64,000 bases of DNA from NCBI RefSeq assembly GCF_000012825.1, contig NC_009614.1, positions 4,278,001 through 4,342,000 on the forward strand, given 5' to 3'. The stretch comes from Phocaeicola vulgatus ATCC 8482 (lineage in GTDB: Bacteria; Bacteroidota; Bacteroidia; Bacteroidales; Bacteroidaceae). The translations under genes and the position numbers were made by a program. The notes below the pieces were generated by a model. It worked only from the letters and a program-made list of their open reading frames with translations, did no database searches and was not told where the DNA came from. The first letter of the stretch is position 1; every line of letters starts with the position of its first letter. Shown here in pieces: positions 63,293-64,000 of the stretch.

Positions 63293-63727
63293 CTAATAAA
63301 CTCCTTCTTTTTCCCTAATTATGCCAATGTTTTCATCTGTCGATTTTGATTTTGACACGACTATTTGGTCAAAATTCTTTTTCCCCACTTGTATTTGACC
63401 ATTTGAAAACACATATAGAAAAACATTTTTCAAAGTCTTTTTATATATAGATTTTCCATTTTTATCAACGACTTTTACTTTGACTTTATATTTATCTGAT
63501 ATAAAATAGTCAGGAGTTATTGACTTGAAAGACATCGTAACATCTTCATAATATTTCCCTTCAATATCAAGAAATGCTACTTTATGTACAACTTCCATAT
63601 CAGTTAAAGGCTTTGCTGTTTCTGGTTCACTTTGAGCAAAAGCCAAAGGACACGTAAACAACATAATTAACAGCAATACAGACATTTTTGCCTTGTCTAA
63701 AACATAAGTGTTAGTGATTTTAGTCAT
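63293..63727 (-). CDS. Secreted hypothetical protein upstream of the CoiA-like gene
   Basis: 144 residues from ATG 63725-63727 (the frame extends 12 codons upstream, but this start gives a proper signal peptide). The signal has KAKMSVLLLIMLFTCPLAFAQ, then a small beta-rich domain (EVVHKVAFLDIEGKYYEDVTMSFKSI, KVKVKVVDKNGKSIYKKTLKNVFLYVFSNGQIQVGKKNFDQIVV). No family was recognised. It is made from the same transcript as the nuclease, behind a structured leader. Why a periplasmic protein accompanies a DNA-type nuclease is unclear. Confidence 0.65.
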   Translation of the reverse strand: MTKITNTYVLDKAKMSVLLLIMLFTCPLAFAQSEPETAKPLTDMEVVHKVAFLDIEGKYYEDVTMSFKSITPDYFISDKYKVKVKVVDKNGKSIYKKTLKNVFLYVFSNGQIQVGKKNFDQIVVSKSKSTDENIGIIREKEGVY

Positions 63728-63753
63728 ATCTATTATTTTTTTAATGATAAAAA

Positions 63754-63881
63754 GCGCAGACATTCGCCATACGCTTCACGGTTCACCACAAACCACAACT
63801 AAATATGGGAAGTCTGCGCCCATATTCGGGGCAGTCCCAATATTAGTTGTTGCTCTTTACTTGTAGTGGTGATTGTGAAGC
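63754..63881 (-). ncRNA. Highly structured leader or RNA element upstream of the secreted-protein gene
   Basis: Nested inverted repeats: GCTTCAC...TCACCAC (63773-63789) with GTGGTGATTGTGAAGC (63866-63881); ACAACTAAATATGGG (63795-63809) with CCCAATATTAGTTGT (63836-63850); AATATGGG (63802-63809) also with CCCATATT (63819-63826); and GCGCAGAC (63754-63761) with GTCTGCGC (63812-63819). The last two pairs compete with the second. This is a multi-branched, possibly switching structure with no ORF; no known RNA family was recognised. Confidence 0.55.
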
Positions 63882-63924
63882 TATCGAGCAATATGTCTTG
63901 GAACGAGTTATCTCAATCCAACTG

Positions 63925-63932
63925 CAAAAATA
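63925..63932 (-). promoter_or_regulatory. -7 box of the secreted protein/CoiA-like operon
   Basis: On the minus strand, TATTTTTG fits TAnnTTTG, with a TTG at 63955-63957 as a possible -33 element. It would give a leader of about 190 nt containing the folded element. The last 68 bp of the window show nothing else. Confidence 0.5.
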
Positions 63933-64000
63933 CAAAAAAACGTGATAATCCATTCAATATAGGTAGATTATTCGGCTGTTTTCTTTGAACTATAGTTTTA

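Noticed and set aside
1..64000. tRNA or rRNA genes, and a prophage
   Set aside because: No cloverleaf with CCA-type ends or rRNA-like blocks was noticed, and no phage structural or integrase genes were found.

Overview
The window is a stretch of Bacteroidales chromosome, most likely Bacteroides or Phocaeicola (vulgatus/dorei-like). The support is: many genes preceded by the Bacteroides -7 box TAnnTTTG, a UpxY/UpxZ-type capsule locus, Bacteroides-type IS982 and IS21 elements, a BfmA/BtgA-type mobilization module, and core genes (dnaB, pheT, yebC, ispE) of Bacteroidetes type. No rRNA, tRNA or CRISPR was seen.

Layout. 1-11.5 kb: the 3' end of an M19 dipeptidase, a small lipoprotein, a three-gene FtsX/MacB-type ABC operon with a candidate sigma-54 promoter and enhancer-like palindromes, an M3 peptidase lipoprotein, an acyltransferase and a YjbH-like outer-membrane protein. 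11.6-25.3 kb (minus strand): a capsule/exopolysaccharide operon reading upxY, upxZ, a 700-bp highly structured non-coding stretch, wzx, GT2, wzy, alpha-1,2-fucosyltransferase (GT11), acetyltransferase, GT2, HAD-family protein, GT4 and a WecG-type transferase. An IS982-family element with an exact 7-bp target duplication has cut off the first codons of the HAD gene. 25.6-28.1 kb: an orphan DUF2442-HTH regulator, a three-gene HTH-DUF3791 / DUF3990 / DUF3791 cassette that looks like a toxin-antitoxin system, and a glutathione peroxidase. 28.3-45.4 kb: an AAA-ATPase/PD-(D/E)XK protein, a sigma-54 activator with its histidine kinase, an AddAB-like helicase-nuclease pair, ispE, dnaB, pheT, yebC and a TSCPD protein.

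45.5-64 kb is accessory DNA. It opens with a truncated WG-repeat gene next to an IS21-family element. A mobilizable-element module follows: AT-rich repeats, paired palindromes (possible oriT), a frameshifted RHH mobilization gene, a DUF5712 relaxase, a VirD4/TraG coupling protein, an ArdC antirestriction protein with an altered HExxH motif, two small genes, and ParA with a small partner. Cargo follows: a fimbrillin-like lipoprotein, a Fic protein, a 5'-truncated surface-protein fragment and a PepSY-like protein behind a second candidate sigma-54 promoter. The right end has a CoiA-like nuclease and a secreted protein behind a strongly folded leader. No integrase is in the window, so the limits of the mobile element are unknown.

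How the parts work together. The mob operon and the divergently placed ardC operon carry an identical 19-bp palindrome at the same distance from the same -7 box, so transfer and antirestriction are probably switched on together. In the capsule operon, the long upxY leader and the hairpin-rich stretch before wzx suggest control by processive antitermination and attenuation. The two sigma-54-type promoters and the NtrC-type activator in the same window may be linked, but this is not shown.
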